Assembly: GCA_049613665.1 (NCBI GenBank)
Contig: JBMZCV010000134.1
Coordinates: 1-14,937, forward strand
Length of the DNA: 14,937 bases
DNA from: JBMZCV01 sp049613665
GTDB lineage: Bacteria > Bacteroidota > Bacteroidia > Chitinophagales > UBA2359
Direction: 5' to 3'
Each line of letters opens with the position of its first letter. The first letter of the stretch is position 1. Under the pieces are notes generated by a model. The model did no database searches. It saw nothing but the letters and a program-made list of their open reading frames with translations, and was not told where the DNA came from. A program made the translations under genes and the position numbers. Positions 1 through 7,909 of the stretch are shown here, in pieces.

Positions 1-317
1 GGGTTAAAACCCTATGCTATAATATATTACCCCTTTGGGGTATTAGGCATTATTCCCAAAAAAATGTAAGCGACAATATGAATATCATTGGATTAAAGCG
101 ACTTTTTTCGTAAGACGAGGTGGTAGGCACTTTAGAAGTGCCTGCCACCTAAGATTTGCTTTTTATTTCAAAATGTTATTGTTTTGAAATATATGTGGTG
201 GCAGGCATTTTCAAAATGCCTACCACCTTATTTTCCTATTATCGCTCATCTAAAATTTTGTGAAACAAACCTTAAAAACTTAGATTACAGTGTAATAAAC
301 TAAAAACTCAAAATTAT
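1..317. other. Gene-free left edge with hairpin repeats
   Basis: No reading frame here looks like a gene. The stretch lies downstream of the RtcB gene and holds short stem-loops: GGGTT/AACCC at 1-12 and TACCCC/GGGGTA at 28-42. It also holds the larger inverted hairpin pair at 118-228, listed separately. The large hairpins could help end RtcB transcription, which arrives from the right, but no clean T-run follows them. Confidence 0.6.
118..228. repeat. REP-like inverted hairpin pair (BIME-like)
   Basis: Two 15-bp stem-loops lie about 45 bp apart. The first spans 118-150, with arms 118-132 and 136-150, a 3-nt loop and one G-T pair. The second spans 197-227, with arms 197-211 and 213-227 and one mismatch. 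Both share the core GGTGGYAGGC and are inverted relative to each other. Between them lies a third stem, ATTTCAAAA (165-173) with TTTTGAAAT (182-190). The whole 110 bp is therefore an imperfect dyad, as in BIMEs made of paired REP sequences. It follows the RtcB stop codon, so it could also protect the mRNA 3' end. No REP-associated transposase is in the window. Confidence 0.75.
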
Positions 318-1724
318 TTAATCTCCTGCCATTCGCACTATTTTTGGCAAAAATGTACCAACAATTTCTACCAAATCTTGCTGTGCCAACATCACTTCAT
401 CAATATTTTTGTAAGCCATAGGTGCTTCATCTAAGCCACCACCAATGAGCGAAACTCCTTTTTGCTTCAAATATTTGGTGACTTCCGATTGCGTTAGGCT
501 TTGTTTCGCCTTGCTTCTCGACATTTGCCGCCCAGCACCATGCGAAGCAGAGTTTAAAGAAGCAGCATCGCCTTTTCCTCGCACAATAAAACCAGCTGCC
601 GTCATCGAACCTGGTATAATACCCAAAGTATCTTTTGAAGCTGGTGTTGCTCCTTTTCTATGCACAATTACCTCTTCGCCATTGGAGAGTTTTTCTTTCC
701 ACGCAAAGTTATGATGGTTTTCTACCATAGCTAAAGGTTTTTCGCCCAAAGCTTTTCCTAGTCTTTTATGAATTTGATGATGGCAAGCAGAGGCATAGTC
801 TCCTGCCAAATTCATAGCCAACCAATATTCGTGGCCTGCTTCGCTATTCAAATCTAGCCAAGCTAAATGTCCAACACCTTTTGGCAATTTGCACGTTTTT
901 TTTGCCAAATTGGTATAATGTTTTGCAATATTTGCACCCAAACCACGAGAGCCAGAGTGCGACAAAATTGCAAAATAATCGCCTGCTTCCAAATTCAATT
1001 GCTTGTCGGTTTTTGGAATATGAACAATGCCAAATTCGACAAAATGATTGCCTCCACCAGACGAACCGATTTGCGAAGCTGCTTTGTCTTTTAGGCTTTT
1101 TACCATTGGAATGAGTTTAAATTCGTCTCTTTCAAAGATAGCATCATCTATCGGATTATCAAATTTTGAACCCATACCAAAACGTGTGTATTTCAGCAAT
1201 AAGCCTTTTAATTTATCGACATGTCCTTTCAAATAGCTTGTCGGAATGTCGTAAACACTCAGGCACATGCGACAGCCAATATCTACGCCAACGCCATAAG
1301 GAATAACTGTATTTTTGGTGGCCAACACACCACCGATAGGCAAGCCATAACCCTGATGAGCATCTGGCATCAAAGCACCTGCTACCGTTATAGGCAGTTT
1401 CATAGCCTGATACATTTGGTTCATCGCTCCATGTTCGATGCCTTCCATACCATAAATTTTGTATGGCAAGGCTTTGTCTCTCAAAGCTCGCACATCGTCT
1501 GCTGTCTTTTTCTTTGGCAACAATTCTTGTGCTATTTTTTTCAGAAATTCGTGTTGTGCAAAATGCTGAGGTGTTGCCAACACTTTTTTCAAAATATCAA
1601 GTTTTTCTTTTTTATTTGAATATTTGTAATATTTCTGCATCACGTTTAGCGAAATACCTATCGCACGATTAGGTTCAAACCCTAATTTTACTAAATCTTT
1701 TCCTCTTAATGTTTGTTTTCCCAT
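318..1724 (-). CDS. rtcB: RtcB family tRNA-splicing / RNA-repair ligase
   Basis: GTP- and metal-dependent RNA ligase joining 2',3'-cyclic-phosphate or 3'-phosphate ends to 5'-OH ends through a guanylylated histidine; cytoplasmic. The 468-residue product carries the family motifs in order: DAHQGYG at 121-127, C151 in the IGCRM segment, GGGNHF at 223-228 (N226, H227), SHSGSR at 255-260 (H256), ENHHNF at 335-340, PGSM at 371-374, and SHGAGR at 394-399. H395 in that last motif matches the histidine that carries GMP. DEAPMAYK at 432-439 is also typical. All metal and nucleotide ligands appear intact. It is longer than E. coli RtcB (about 408 residues), mostly from about 90 residues before the first motif. 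No RtcA cyclase or archease gene is nearby, so it appears solitary. The ATG at 1724 is the natural start. Family assignment is firm; the physiological substrate cannot be told from here. Confidence 0.97.
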   Translation of the reverse strand: MGKQTLRGKDLVKLGFEPNRAIGISLNVMQKYYKYSNKKEKLDILKKVLATPQHFAQHEFLKKIAQELLPKKKTADDVRALRDKALPYKIYGMEGIEHGAMNQMYQAMKLPITVAGALMPDAHQGYGLPIGGVLATKNTVIPYGVGVDIGCRMCLSVYDIPTSYLKGHVDKLKGLLLKYTRFGMGSKFDNPIDDAIFERDEFKLIPMVKSLKDKAASQIGSSGGGNHFVEFGIVHIPKTDKQLNLEAGDYFAILSHSGSRGLGANIAKHYTNLAKKTCKLPKGVGHLAWLDLNSEAGHEYWLAMNLAGDYASACHHQIHKRLGKALGEKPLAMVENHHNFAWKEKLSNGEEVIVHRKGATPASKDTLGIIPGSMTAAGFIVRGKGDAASLNSASHGAGRQMSRSKAKQSLTQSEVTKYLKQKGVSLIGGGLDEAPMAYKNIDEVMLAQQDLVEIVGTFLPKIVRMAGD

Positions 1725-1839
1725 GATAATAAATACCTAATGGTATTGTTTAAGTTTCGTCATATAATCATCATAAGCATATACTTTTTTTAGTAGCGAT
1801 TAGTTCCATTGTGTGTGAAAAACTTTTTTTAGATTCAAA

Positions 1840-2355
1840 TTAACTATCTTTATAAGCATATCGTGGCGAGTGCATTAAGAGTTTTTCAAATGTTTTATCA
1901 TCAATAAATGCTATATCAAAGCATTGGTCAGCATTATTTTCGCTAGTTGCAAAAACCATTTTCAACTGTTTGTCAATACCCATACTATCGAGATGTGCAT
2001 TAAAATCTTTCAAAAAATCTGCTTGTAGCCAATCTGTGTTTGGGTCTTCTATTTCTAATCTTACAGTTCTATTGTTTAGCTCAAAAGCAAATGCCCAAAA
2101 ATCATTTTCGTTTTTCGCCACTACACTAGACATCGCAACTTCTGGTGCTATCAGCATTCCGATATTTTCCAATAATTCTTTATAACAATCTATGCTATAA
2201 TAATTTTCGGCATCGTCACTAATATATAATTTTAACTTTGTAAGACTTTGAAACTCTGTGAGATAACTCGCAACTCGAATCCAATAGTCATTATGGCCTT
2301 TCGATTCGTTTTTCCATTCTTGTATTTGTTGTTCAATGTTGATTATTAAATTCAT
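1840..2355 (-). CDS. Hypothetical 171-residue acidic protein
   Basis: I do not recognise a family. The product is 171 residues, acidic, with no signal peptide, membrane segment or cysteine cluster, so it is probably a soluble cytoplasmic protein. The N-terminal half has amphipathic helices (IEQQIQEWK, residues 6-14) and the middle alternates in a way typical of mixed alpha/beta folds (TVRLEIEDPNTDWL near 97-110). Small acidic proteins of this kind in Bacteroidota include immunity-like and phage-related orphans, but nothing here supports a choice. It lies 115 bp upstream of and parallel to rtcB, close enough for co-transcription, although no functional link is implied. The MITE-like element at 2389-2566 sits 33 bp before its ATG and separates it from an upstream-repeat copy, so its expression may have been changed by that insertion. 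Confidence 0.8.
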   Translation of the reverse strand: MNLIINIEQQIQEWKNESKGHNDYWIRVASYLTEFQSLTKLKLYISDDAENYYSIDCYKELLENIGMLIAPEVAMSSVVAKNENDFWAFAFELNNRTVRLEIEDPNTDWLQADFLKDFNAHLDSMGIDKQLKMVFATSENNADQCFDIAFIDDKTFEKLLMHSPRYAYKDS

Positions 2356-2388
2356 ATTTTGTTTATCTTTTATAGCTATAAAATGCCA

Positions 2389-2566
2389 CAGCTATTCTCG
2401 CTTTGAAATAAAATAAATATTTGCTTGTTTTTCTGTGAAAAGTTTAAACATACTATTTTTTTAGGCTAAGGAGACCAATATTTCCTATTTTTATGGCCTT
2501 TTGAACTGAAAAATAGTATGTTTCCCCTATCAAAAAAGGTTTCTTTTGTTAAAACGAGAATAGCTG
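2389..2566. mobile_element. MITE-like palindromic element, copy 1 (178 bp)
   Basis: The element begins with CAGCTATTCTCG (2389-2400) and ends with its exact reverse complement (2555-2566), giving 12-bp terminal inverted repeats. An inner perfect 15-bp inverted repeat pairs AAACATACTATTTTT (2446-2460) with 2509-2523. Flanking 8-mers AAATGCCA (2381-2388) and AAGTGCCA (2567-2574) match at 7 of 8 positions, as an aged target-site duplication would. It has no coding capacity. Its right 55 bp match 14883-14937 in inverted orientation at 53 of 55 positions, showing it is dispersed. The parent transposase is not in the window. Confidence 0.75.
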
Positions 2567-2567
2567 A

Positions 2568-2655
2568 AGTGCCAAGCACTAATTAATAATAGAACGATTT
2601 TTGCTAATACATTAAATTTTAGCATGTTAATTTCCACAAATTGTAGAATAAATCT
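2568..2655 (-). repeat. Upstream repeat, copy A (faces the 171-residue gene)
   Basis: On the minus strand this reads from an ACAAATTTGTGGAAA-like segment through TTAGCAAAAATC to the box AGTGCTTGGCACT (2568-2580). It is followed immediately by the MITE-like element, then the ATG at 2355. Removing the MITE and one 8-bp duplication leaves 26 nt between box and ATG. It may be an outward promoter or a transposon end. Confidence 0.65.
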
Positions 2656-3142
2656 ATCGAACTACTAAGTTTATCTTTTTTTCTTTTTTAAACAAATTTT
2701 TGGCCATTTAAAACGTCTATTTCAAGGTTTCTAAAACACTTAACAATCATAAAATAATTTATTTTTTGAGACATATTAAAAAAAATACTGCAATAAAAAG
2801 GTGCTTTTTCGCAAAAAACAAAAAAAACAATCATTTCAGCTTCTTGTTTGTAATTTTTTCACTAAAAAAAAGAAGTACGGAACACTTTTTGTAAAGTATA
2901 TGAAAGCTTAACTATCTAAACGTATAAAATACCTAAACAAAACTTATTTTACAAGCTCTAAAAGCTAACACACTTATTTTGAAGCTGTTGGTGCAAAGCA
3001 AAGAGTATAACAAAAAACGTTTGGTGCTTGCATTTTTTATCTAATGCTTTTTATTACAAAGTAATTTTATTAAGTAGTTAATCAAAAGAAACAAGGTGTT
3101 TATAAAATATTATATCCTCAAAAAAAGCGACAACACTAGCCG

Positions 3143-3164
3143 TTGTTGGTGATATTACCAACAA
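3143..3164. repeat. GTTGTTGGTGAT-family hairpin, copy 1
   Basis: TTGTTGGT (3143-3150) pairs perfectly with ACCAACAA (3157-3164) around a 6-nt loop. The flanks GCGACAAC before and GGGC after recur around the related hairpins at 7276-7300 and 7345-7368. This marks a dispersed REP-like family rather than a terminator; no T-run follows. Confidence 0.65.
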
Positions 3165-3265
3165 GGGCATTGGGGTTTTAATATTAAAAAAAATGAGTAC
3201 TAGAAAACTTATAGACAACTACTTAGGTAATCGTTCAGAAGTTTTTGAGCATTTCAGAACAAGAT

Positions 3266-3330
3266 AACACCTTGATTGTTAATGCCTTAGCCACTAAACG
3301 AATGCTTTATTAAATAGTACTAATTGTCAC
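3266..3330 (+). repeat. Upstream repeat, degenerate copy H
   Basis: This aligns along its length with copy D: AACACCTTGATT against AACACATTGATT, then TTAGCC against TTAGCA, then TTAAATAGTACT against TTAAATAGTGCT, ending in TGTCAC. The palindrome is eroded. It faces right, inside the A-D interval, with no gene directly after it. Confidence 0.45.
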
Positions 3331-3644
3331 AACGCAAATAGTTATGGAAAATAAGCATTAGCTAAACATTAGAAACAAATTGCTTCAGCCGTTTCTGCTT
3401 TGAAACTACTGTGATAAATGTTGTTTGGTAATCGTTTTGTATGTTTTAAAAAAAATTATATAGTTTTGCCCTTATGTCTTTCAGGCAGTCCGTTTTTTGG
3501 CTGTTGTTCATTTTTTTGCTTGACCAAAAAAACGAACCTTTGATTTTCTGACTATATTTTTTACAAATAAAATATTAAAATGCAATATTTTATTGTAAAT
3601 TGTTAATTATCATTAAAACGTCAAAGCGGAAACTGCTAAAATTG

Positions 3645-3722
3645 CTTACTTGTGAAAACTAACACATTGATTTTCAATACGTTAGCACAAATCAGTGTGT
3701 ATATTAAATAGTGCTTGGCACT
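3645..3722 (+). repeat. Upstream repeat, copy D (faces glucosaminidase 1)
   Basis: It contains TTGTGAAAACTAACAC, then GTTAGCACAAATCAGTGTG and TTAAATAGTGCTTGGCACT, with the box at 3710-3722. The last 42 nt closely match copy B read on the other strand. The box ends 26 nt before the ATG at 3749. An in-frame ATG at 3695 falls inside the repeat and is probably not used. Confidence 0.7.
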
Positions 3723-3748
3723 TAGTTTTTTTGGAAAAAATAATAATA

Positions 3749-5725
3749 ATGATTAGAATATTAAGAAATAAAGTCATGTCAATGATTATGATTATTAGCG
3801 TCTTACTATTGTTTACATCTGCTATACCCAACACTTTTCGTATCTGGCTTCCTGTGCCAGCCGAAATAGCACACAACTATATACAGAAGTTTAGCTCTTT
3901 GGCCATCGACGAAATGAATAGGGTGCATATTCCTGCAAGCATAAAACTTGCACAAGGAATGTTTGAGTCTAATTATGGCCGTAGTTCGCTGGCCAAAGAA
4001 GGCAAAAATCATTTTGGCATCAAGTGCAAAGGCGATTGGAAAGGCGAAAAAGTCTATTTTACAGACGATAAGCCGAATGAGTGTTTCAGAAAATATCCTC
4101 ATGTCACTCAATCTTACAAAGACCATTCTGTGTTTTTAATAGAAAATCTGCGATATTCCAAGCTATTTAGCCTACCCATAACGGATTATAAAGGCTGGGC
4201 AAAAGGGTTAAAAAAAGCTGGTTATGCTACTGACCCAAATTATCACAACAAAATAATTCAGGTTATCGAAAAATATAAATTATATGAATATGATATAGTA
4301 GATAAGCCGCTCATTGTTGATGCCGAAAATATTTGTTTGGAATTAGATGAAGCTTGTGTTATTCAGAACGCAAATGACGATAATGATTTGTTGGCACTAT
4401 TGAATATTGATGTTAATAAGGCGTCAAAGTACAAACCAGCACATGAAATAAGCAGCGATTTGAATACGATTGACAATGCTTTACAGGCTAGTATTGGCAA
4501 AAGACCCGAAGATATCAAGCGAAAATGTTTGACAGGTGCACCAGCTATTTTGGTTATTCCCGACAGAATTCGAGAGGATATTCAACGCAACAAAGAAAAA
4601 AAACGACATATTGCAGGACGTGAGCTCAATCCTGCTTTTCAGCCTATTGCTCATTGTGTAATTAATGCAGAAGCCATCAGGAGCGTTACGAGCATTCCTA
4701 ACCCTTCTAGTACGATTAATTCGGAAACAAATTATTCGACCGATAAATCCAAAAGTTTTACAAAAGATTCTAAGCTTGGCAAGCTAAAAGAAAACATGGA
4801 AGAGAAAAAAGATAGGCAGCCATCTAATAATAGTGCGACTAAGATTTATAAGCCACACTTTACGAATGAAAATAAGAAAGACGATAGAAAAGCAAAGCAA
4901 ATAAAACCGATAGAAAAGCCAAAAAAAGAGAAAGTAAATGAAGACAAAGCAAATGTAACGGACAATACTACTCCTGAAGCTCCTGTTCCGATGATGCCGA
5001 GCTATATGAAACGTGGAAAAATATTGCCAAAACGCAATACTTTTTATAAAAATAGTGTAAAAGCGGTTAGTTATCCTTACGAAATTTCGCCTTTACAAAT
5101 ATCTAAAACATATAATATAAATATCTATGAATTGTTGAATTATAATGATATGTTGGAAGATGAAGTATTTTTATCTTATACAAATGTCTATTTAGAGCCT
5201 AAAGCAAACAAAGCAGAGGGTTCTTCTAAATATCATATCGTGAAAAATGATGAGACAATGTGGGATATTTCTCAAATGTATGGCATTAGTTTGACAGAGC
5301 TGTATAAAAAAAATAAAATGATAGCTGGCAAACAGCCACAAAATAAACAAAAAATATTTTTGAAAGGCCGTGCTTCTAGCAGTCCAGCTATTAAAAAAGC
5401 TCATACAAGCAAACACAATTTGAAAACGAAGTATAATATAGGTACTACGCCAGAGAAATTGCAAAAGCTAGAAAAAGATAATTCTTCGGGCGATTTGCGT
5501 TTGCTACATGACACCAAAAACTCTCAAAAAGTAAATGTAAGTTGGCAAGACAATCAACCAACAAAGACTACTAAAGTTATTCGTTACAGAGTGAAAGCTC
5601 AAGAAACGATTGGCAAGATAGCTCAAAAATATAATGTGACCATAGACAATTTGCGAGCTTGGAACAATTTGCAACATGATACGCTAGAAGCAGGACAAGT
5701 TCTAAAAATTTATGAAAAAAAATAA
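3749..5725 (+). CDS. Secreted glucosaminidase with three LysM repeats
   Basis: A predicted peptidoglycan hydrolase (beta-N-acetylglucosaminidase, FlgJ/LytF-like fold) acting in the periplasm or outer envelope. From the ATG at 3749 the product is 658 residues. A signal peptide or anchor spans 1-25 (IMIISVLLLFTSA). The glucosaminidase domain spans about 43-178, with likely catalytic E73 in the GMFESNYG segment, then NHFGIKC at 87-93 and ECFRKYP at 111-117. A long, mostly charged linker, rich in K and E at about 330-405, follows. LysM-like repeats lie at about 438-482 (weak), 495-538 (YHIVKNDETMWDI...) and 611-656 (YRVKAQETIGKIA...); these bind glycan strands. An upstream in-frame ATG at 3695 would put the repeat box into the protein and bury the signal peptide, so I reject it. 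It is paralogous to the gene at 9367. It converges on the M42 gene, with a shared terminator between them. Confidence 0.93.
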   Translation: MIRILRNKVMSMIMIISVLLLFTSAIPNTFRIWLPVPAEIAHNYIQKFSSLAIDEMNRVHIPASIKLAQGMFESNYGRSSLAKEGKNHFGIKCKGDWKGEKVYFTDDKPNECFRKYPHVTQSYKDHSVFLIENLRYSKLFSLPITDYKGWAKGLKKAGYATDPNYHNKIIQVIEKYKLYEYDIVDKPLIVDAENICLELDEACVIQNANDDNDLLALLNIDVNKASKYKPAHEISSDLNTIDNALQASIGKRPEDIKRKCLTGAPAILVIPDRIREDIQRNKEKKRHIAGRELNPAFQPIAHCVINAEAIRSVTSIPNPSSTINSETNYSTDKSKSFTKDSKLGKLKENMEEKKDRQPSNNSATKIYKPHFTNENKKDDRKAKQIKPIEKPKKEKVNEDKANVTDNTTPEAPVPMMPSYMKRGKILPKRNTFYKNSVKAVSYPYEISPLQISKTYNINIYELLNYNDMLEDEVFLSYTNVYLEPKANKAEGSSKYHIVKNDETMWDISQMYGISLTELYKKNKMIAGKQPQNKQKIFLKGRASSSPAIKKAHTSKHNLKTKYNIGTTPEKLQKLEKDNSSGDLRLLHDTKNSQKVNVSWQDNQPTKTTKVIRYRVKAQETIGKIAQKYNVTIDNLRAWNNLQHDTLEAGQVLKIYEKK

Positions 5726-5844
5726 TTATTGTGTTTTTTCGCACTTTTTTTAGTAATATGACACTAGCAAATAGTAAATATTCTAATTATTTACAGCAAG
5801 CATTTTCGTAGTATTTTTTATCAAAAAGAAAATTAAAACTACAA

Positions 5845-5893
5845 AAAAAAGCTATCTAAAACCTTGATTTTCAAGACTTTAGATAGCTTTTTT
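5845..5893. terminator. Bidirectional intrinsic terminator
   Basis: A perfect 16-bp stem pairs 5845-5860 (AAAAAAGCTATCTAAA) with 5878-5893. An inner CTTGA/TCAAG pairing sits in the loop. A-run on one side and T-run on the other allow termination in both directions. It lies between the stop codons of the converging glucosaminidase (5725) and M42 peptidase (5912) genes, exactly where a shared terminator is expected. Confidence 0.88.
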
Positions 5894-5911
5894 GTTTAAA
5901 AAAATAAAACA

Positions 5912-7009
5912 CTATTTCAAATAACGAAAGTCGTGATTATTTTCAATATTTTGCAAGCTATGATAAATCATACTAATAACTGTTTTCACATCTTCAATAG
6001 CAACCATTTCTACGGTAGTGTGCATATATCGCAAAGGCAAAGAAATAAGTGCCGACACTACTCCGCCATTAGAATATGCAAAAGCATCAGTATCAGTACC
6101 TGTTGAGCGAGAAGAAGCCTCACGCTGAAAAGATAGTTCATTTTTTTCGGCTGTTTCTACAATCAAGTTCAACAATTTTTGCTGAACTGCTGGAGCATAA
6201 CACAAAATAGGGCCATTGCCACATCTGAAATCGCCTTGTTTAAGCTTATTAATCATTGGCGTAGAAGTATCATGTGCTACATCTGTTACGATGGCTACAT
6301 CTGGCTTAATTGTTTGCGTAATCATTTGAGCACCACGCAAACCTACTTCTTCTTGCACCGAATTGACGATATATAAACCAAAAGGAAGCTCTATGTTATT
6401 TTCTTTCAACAAACGAGCTACTTGTGCAATCATAAAACCGCCCATTCGATTGTCCAAAGCACGGCCAACATAATAACGGTCATTCAAAGTAATAAATTCA
6501 TCTTCATAAGTGACCACACAGCCATTGTGTATGCCCAAAGCTTCTACTTCTTCTTTCGATTTGCAACCACAATCCAAGAAAATATTATCTGCTTTTGGCG
6601 GTTTGTCTGTTTCGCCACGACGCAAATGTATCGCAGGCCAGCCAAATACCGCTTTTATCATTTTTTTGCCATCACGAGTATGGATAAATACTCTTTTTGA
6701 AGGTGCAATCTGATGGTCAGAGCCACCGTTTCGTATCACATAAATAAAGCCATCGTCTGTAATATGATGTACTTGCCAAGAAATTTCGTCAGCGTGTGCT
6801 TCTATCACGACTTTATAAGGAGCGTCTTCATTAATCACGCCATACACAGTACCATAATTATCAACATGATATGTATCGATATAAGGTTTAATATAATCAA
6901 GCCATACTTGTTGGCCTTTCCATTCGTAGCCTGTCGGCGAAGTTGTATTGATATACTCTTCTAAAAATGATAATGCCTCTGCTGGAATAATATTTTCTAA
7001 TTTTGCCAT
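5912..7009 (-). CDS. M42 family metallo-aminopeptidase
   Basis: A cytoplasmic dinuclear-metal exopeptidase of the M42 family (glutamyl aminopeptidase / tetrahedral aminopeptidase type, often mis-annotated as endoglucanase). The 365-residue product has usual family length and a complete active site: H72 and D74 in EAHADE, bridging D186 in RALDNRMGG, E220/E221 (general base and ligand) in SVQEEVGLRG, D243 in VTDVAHD, and H330 in LRYMHTTVE. These proteins usually assemble into dodecameric tetrahedra and trim peptides released by proteases. The gene is alone on its strand; copy B of the upstream repeat lies 81 nt before its ATG and points toward it. Substrate preference cannot be read from the sequence. 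Confidence 0.95.
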   Translation of the reverse strand: MAKLENIIPAEALSFLEEYINTTSPTGYEWKGQQVWLDYIKPYIDTYHVDNYGTVYGVINEDAPYKVVIEAHADEISWQVHHITDDGFIYVIRNGGSDHQIAPSKRVFIHTRDGKKMIKAVFGWPAIHLRRGETDKPPKADNIFLDCGCKSKEEVEALGIHNGCVVTYEDEFITLNDRYYVGRALDNRMGGFMIAQVARLLKENNIELPFGLYIVNSVQEEVGLRGAQMITQTIKPDVAIVTDVAHDTSTPMINKLKQGDFRCGNGPILCYAPAVQQKLLNLIVETAEKNELSFQREASSRSTGTDTDAFAYSNGGVVSALISLPLRYMHTTVEMVAIEDVKTVISMIYHSLQNIENNHDFRYLK

Positions 7010-7090
7010 TTTAATAATAAATTAAATGAATTTATTGTTTGCTAAAAGTATCTTTGTAAGCAGTCGGACAAATTTATTCTAAATACATTA

Positions 7091-7179
7091 AGTGCCAAGC
7101 ACTATTTATCATACACTTTAATTTGCACTAACATCTTTCAAATTAGCATGTTAGTTTCCACAATTTGTAGAATAAATCT
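7091..7179 (-). repeat. Upstream repeat, copy B (faces M42 peptidase)
   Basis: On the minus strand it runs from ATTCTACAAATTGTGGAAAC through GTTAGTGCAAATTAAAGTG to TAAATAGTGCTTGGCACTTA, with the box at 7091-7103. It is the best match to copy D and shares the distal segment with copies A and C. The box lies 81 nt before the M42 ATG. Confidence 0.7.
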
Positions 7180-7185
7180 GTTTAG

Positions 7186-7443
7186 GTACTTAATACACTG
7201 TAATTTAAATAATCAGAGGTTTTAAATGCGTTTTTATTAAATGTTACTCATTTAGTAAAAACGACAACCTTCGCTGTTGCTGTGTGTTATCACCAGCAAC
7301 TAAAAGATAAATAAGTAGTTTTAAGCTCATTTTTTGTGTAACATCTTGTTGGTGATAACACCAACAAGGGCGTGTCCTTCTTTTTTTGCTGTAACATTTC
7401 AGCAAAACAAAGCCCAAAAACTTAAATACAGTGTACTTAATAC
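7186..7443. repeat. Composite inverted element with two internal hairpins
   Basis: The ends 7186-7210 (TTAATACACTGTAATTTAAAT core) and 7420-7443 (its imperfect reverse complement, TTAAATACAGTGTACTTAA core) form terminal inverted repeats of about 24 bp. Inside are two hairpins of the GTTGTTGGTGAT family: GTTGCTG/CAGCAAC (7276-7282 with 7294-7300) and a perfect 10-bp stem CTTGTTGGTG/CACCAACAAG around ATAA (7345-7368). It sits between the oppositely facing upstream-repeat copies B and E, making 7091-7477 one large imperfect palindrome. It codes for nothing. Confidence 0.6.
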
Positions 7444-7477
7444 AAATTGTCCTATTATTAATATAGTACTCGGCACT
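7437..7477 (+). repeat. Upstream repeat, partial copy E
   Basis: Only the box-proximal half is present: TTAATACAAATTGTCCTATT, then TATTAATATAGTACTCGGCACT, the box at 7465-7477 having two changes. It faces right, but no gene follows within 800 bp. Its outer half has been replaced by the inverted element at 7186-7443. Confidence 0.55.
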
Positions 7478-7550
7478 TAAAATTTTATTTTTGATGCTGA
7501 AAAAGCTAGATTTTTAACCCAAAGGAGGAAATTTAAATAACCTTTAATAG
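7478..7550. repeat. Dispersed direct repeat, unit 1
   Basis: About 73 bp resembling 7916-7991. Shared landmarks are TGCTGAAAAA, CTAG, a T-run, CCAAA and CTTTAATA. Here the terminal inverted repeat seen in unit 2 is degraded. No coding potential. Confidence 0.5.
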
Positions 7551-7888
7551 TATGTATTTTTTATATCACAAAAATTACAAATTTAAACAAGTACCTTTTT
7601 CTAAAAAAGCAATATGAAGTTTTTTATTGAAAACTACAATTTTTTCGATAACTTCTTTCAATAATATTTTCTTTTTTCTTAAAAACAATATCTACTTAAA
7701 TTGGTCATAAACCCTTGATTATCAAAGTTTTAACTTAATAAATAATTAGGTTTCATGTCACAAAAAAAAAGACCGTATTACTTTTGTTTTTTTGGTTTTT
7801 ATTGGAGTAATGGAATACAATAAAATAATAAATTTTTGAAAAAAATATACAGAATATTAATACCTTTTAGGAAATCAATCGTCTAAAT

Positions 7889-7907
7889 ACCAAGTGCTAT
7901 TTATGCA
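7889..7907 (-). repeat. Upstream repeat, remnant copy G
   Basis: CCAAGTGCTATTTAT here matches CCAAGCACTATTTAT of copy B at 13 of 15 positions. The first half of the palindrome is lost. It faces left and pairs with right-facing copy C as the other end of a roughly 320-bp interval. Confidence 0.4.
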
Positions 7908-7909
7908 AG

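Larger units (their letters stand above)
2356..3748. other. 1.4-kb gene-free divergent region rich in repeats
   Basis: No convincing gene is present; stop codons are frequent in all frames. It separates the divergent 171-residue gene and the first glucosaminidase gene. From left to right it holds the MITE-like element (2389-2566), upstream-repeat copy A (2568-2655, facing left), a weak possible degenerate copy near 2955-3035, the hairpin at 3143-3164, degenerate copy H (3266-3330), a hairpin at 3491-3534 (CGTTTTTTGG / CCAAAAAAACG), and copy D (3645-3722, facing right). Copies A and D form inverted ends 1155 bp apart. The interior could be a decayed mobile element, but no transposase remnant can be read. 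Confidence 0.6.

Noticed and set aside
1221..1619. 132-residue plus-strand frame inside rtcB
   Set aside because: It is the antisense shadow of the RtcB N-terminal half and shows no family features.
3193..3267. 24-codon frame beginning MSTRKLIDNYLG
   Set aside because: Too short, between repeats, with no homology I recognise; not distinguishable from chance.
3695..3748. Upstream in-frame start for glucosaminidase 1
   Set aside because: The added codons are the repeat box itself, and they would place the signal peptide away from the N-terminus.
7523..7528. AGGAGG Shine-Dalgarno-like sequence
   Set aside because: The next ATG is 23 nt away and opens only a 21-codon frame; the other genes here do not use strong Shine-Dalgarno sites.
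7755..7823. 22-codon frame beginning MSQKKRPYYF
   Set aside because: Low-complexity and aromatic-rich by chance in AT-rich sequence; no supporting signal.
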